Positions 13,035 through 13,897 of a stretch of DNA of 13,897 nt are shown piece by piece. The stretch is from JAUREX01 sp044356825 (GTDB lineage Bacteria > Pseudomonadota > Alphaproteobacteria > Rhodobacterales > Rhodobacteraceae). The notes beneath the pieces were generated by a model, which worked only from the letters and a program-made list of their open reading frames with translations, was not told where the DNA came from and did not search any database. The stretch spans positions 1-13,897 of the forward strand of contig JBIKVM010000058.1 of NCBI GenBank assembly GCA_044356825.1, read 5' to 3'. The stretch's first letter is position 1. The number at the start of each line of letters is the position of its first letter. The position numbers were made by a program, and so were the translations under genes.

Positions 13035-13891
13035 CAGACCGCGCGGAAGCGGCTTGCCACCACGTCCAGCACCTCGTTGGGGTCGCGCCGCCACCAGTCG
13101 GAGGCCGAGAAGACCTCGACCTCGCAGGGGCCGGCATAGCCCGCGCCCTCGACTGCCCCGCGGATCGCGTGCAGGTCCGCCACCCCGTCGCCCATCATGC
13201 CGCGATCGAGCAGCATGTGGCCCGTGTTCTCAAGCCAGTCGCACAGATGATATCCGAGGATCCGCCCGCGCGCGCCCGCAAGGGTTGCGCCGAGGCGGAC
13301 ATCCCACCAGACGTGATAGACATCGACTGCGATCCCGAGGTTCGGCGCGCCCACCGCGTCGCAGACCGCAAGCGCGTCGGCAACCGTGAAGATGCACGTG
13401 CGGTTCCCCCCGAACATGGGATTGAGCGGCTCGAGCGCGAGCGCCACCCCCGCCTGTGCCGCAATCGGCGCGACATCCGCGAGACGCTCGGCCAGCAGGG
13501 CCTGCGTCCGCGCCGCGCCCTTGTGCCCCGGTTCGGTCCCGCCCGTAACGATGGTCAGGACGGGCGCCCCGAGGTCGGCTGCCATGTCGATGGCGGCGCG
13601 CACCTCATCCCCGAGGCGGTCTGGCGTTTCGCGCCCGACGAGGTAGGGCGTCCGGCAAAGCCCGTCGACCCGCAGACCCGCCGCGCGCGCGTATCGCCCG
13701 ATCTCTGCCGCGCGCGTGCCGATCTCGCGCCGCCAGAAGACGATACCGCCATAGCCGCGCGCCGCGCAGGCGTCGATCACCCGCTCGGGTTCCCAGCCCG
13801 CGCCCGCACCCTCGAGGTTGTGGCCGAGCGTTGCGGTATTGAGCGCGAGCGCCGAAAGATCGCGCCCGAAGTCGCGCATCTCACGCCCCAT
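13031..13891 (-). CDS. Xylose-isomerase-like TIM-barrel sugar isomerase/epimerase
   Basis: The 286-residue protein has the features of the sugar phosphate isomerase/epimerase superfamily, which also includes hydroxypyruvate isomerase and inosose dehydratase. Candidate divalent-metal ligands occur in the expected order: E154 in LALEPLNPMFGG, D190 and H193 in VDVYHVWWD, H215 in YHLCDW, and E257/E259 in CEVEVFS. No signal peptide is present. The start is uncertain because it lies 6 bases from the window end; M1 at 13891 or M5 at 13879 would both fit, and an upstream start outside the window cannot be excluded. No neighbour indicates a pathway, and more genes of its unit may lie beyond 13897. The fold is fairly sure; the substrate is unknown. 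Confidence 0.82.
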   Translation of the reverse strand: MGREMRDFGRDLSALALNTATLGHNLEGAGAGWEPERVIDACAARGYGGIVFWRREIGTRAAEIGRYARAAGLRVDGLCRTPYLVGRETPDRLGDEVRAAIDMAADLGAPVLTIVTGGTEPGHKGAARTQALLAERLADVAPIAAQAGVALALEPLNPMFGGNRTCIFTVADALAVCDAVGAPNLGIAVDVYHVWWDVRLGATLAGARGRILGYHLCDWLENTGHMLLDRGMMGDGVADLHAIRGAVEGAGYAGPCEVEVFSASDWWRRDPNEVLDVVASRFRAVC

Positions 13892-13897
13892 AGAGAG

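Noticed and set aside
1..13897. CRISPR array, tRNA, rRNA, insertion sequence or prophage
   Set aside because: No repeat-spacer pattern, cloverleaf gene, transposase or terminal inverted repeats were found by eye on either strand.

Overview
The window is GC-rich DNA with closely packed genes. Several proteins (an NAD-type glutamate dehydrogenase, a YghU-like glutathione transferase, and an rfbC-B-D-A cluster joined by 4-nt overlaps) have the look of alphaproteobacterial, Rhodobacterales-type homologues. That placement is inferred from protein resemblance and composition; no rRNA or other marker gene is present. I saw no tRNA, rRNA, CRISPR array, insertion sequence, integrase or phage gene.

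Layout. (1) Positions 1-2954, plus strand: the dTDP-L-rhamnose operon, with the last codons of rfbC followed by complete rfbB, rfbD and rfbA. Every junction is an ATGA overlap. (2) Positions 2964-4543: a divergent pair, an antibiotic-biosynthesis-monooxygenase (ABM) fold protein on minus and a YghU-type glutathione-dependent disulfide-bond oxidoreductase on plus, sharing a 140-bp intergenic region. (3) Positions 4559-9933: a block of four envelope proteins. On minus, in transcription order, are a DUF4198 protein, a RoxA-like di-heme cytochrome c and a DUF4331 protein with a C-terminal membrane anchor. On plus, overlapping the 5' end of the DUF4198 gene, is a HupE/UreJ-type multi-pass membrane protein. 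(4) Positions 10003-11283: an MmgE/PrpD-family protein. (5) Positions 11284-11592: a gene-poor spacer with a possible minus-strand ORF remnant. (6) Positions 11593-13026: Glu/Leu/Phe/Val dehydrogenase (gdhA-like). (7) Positions 13031-13891, minus: a xylose-isomerase-like TIM-barrel sugar isomerase/epimerase.

How they may work together. Region 1 converts glucose-1-phosphate and dTTP to dTDP-L-rhamnose for surface polysaccharide. Region 3 is the most interesting part. All four proteins have apparent signal peptides and should act in or at the periplasm. Two of them (DUF4198 and HupE/UreJ) belong to families linked to nickel/cobalt handling and are predicted to begin with His after signal cleavage. 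One carries two c-type hemes, and one is an uncharacterised, membrane-tethered protein. I propose that these four genes form a metal-dependent periplasmic redox or metal-acquisition module. This is inference from gene neighbourhood and families; the substrate is unknown. The remaining genes are ordinary metabolic functions.

A recurring architectural feature is that the three convergent gene pairs end 4-15 bp apart, with both TGA stop codons inside a small inverted repeat that may act as a compact two-way terminator.
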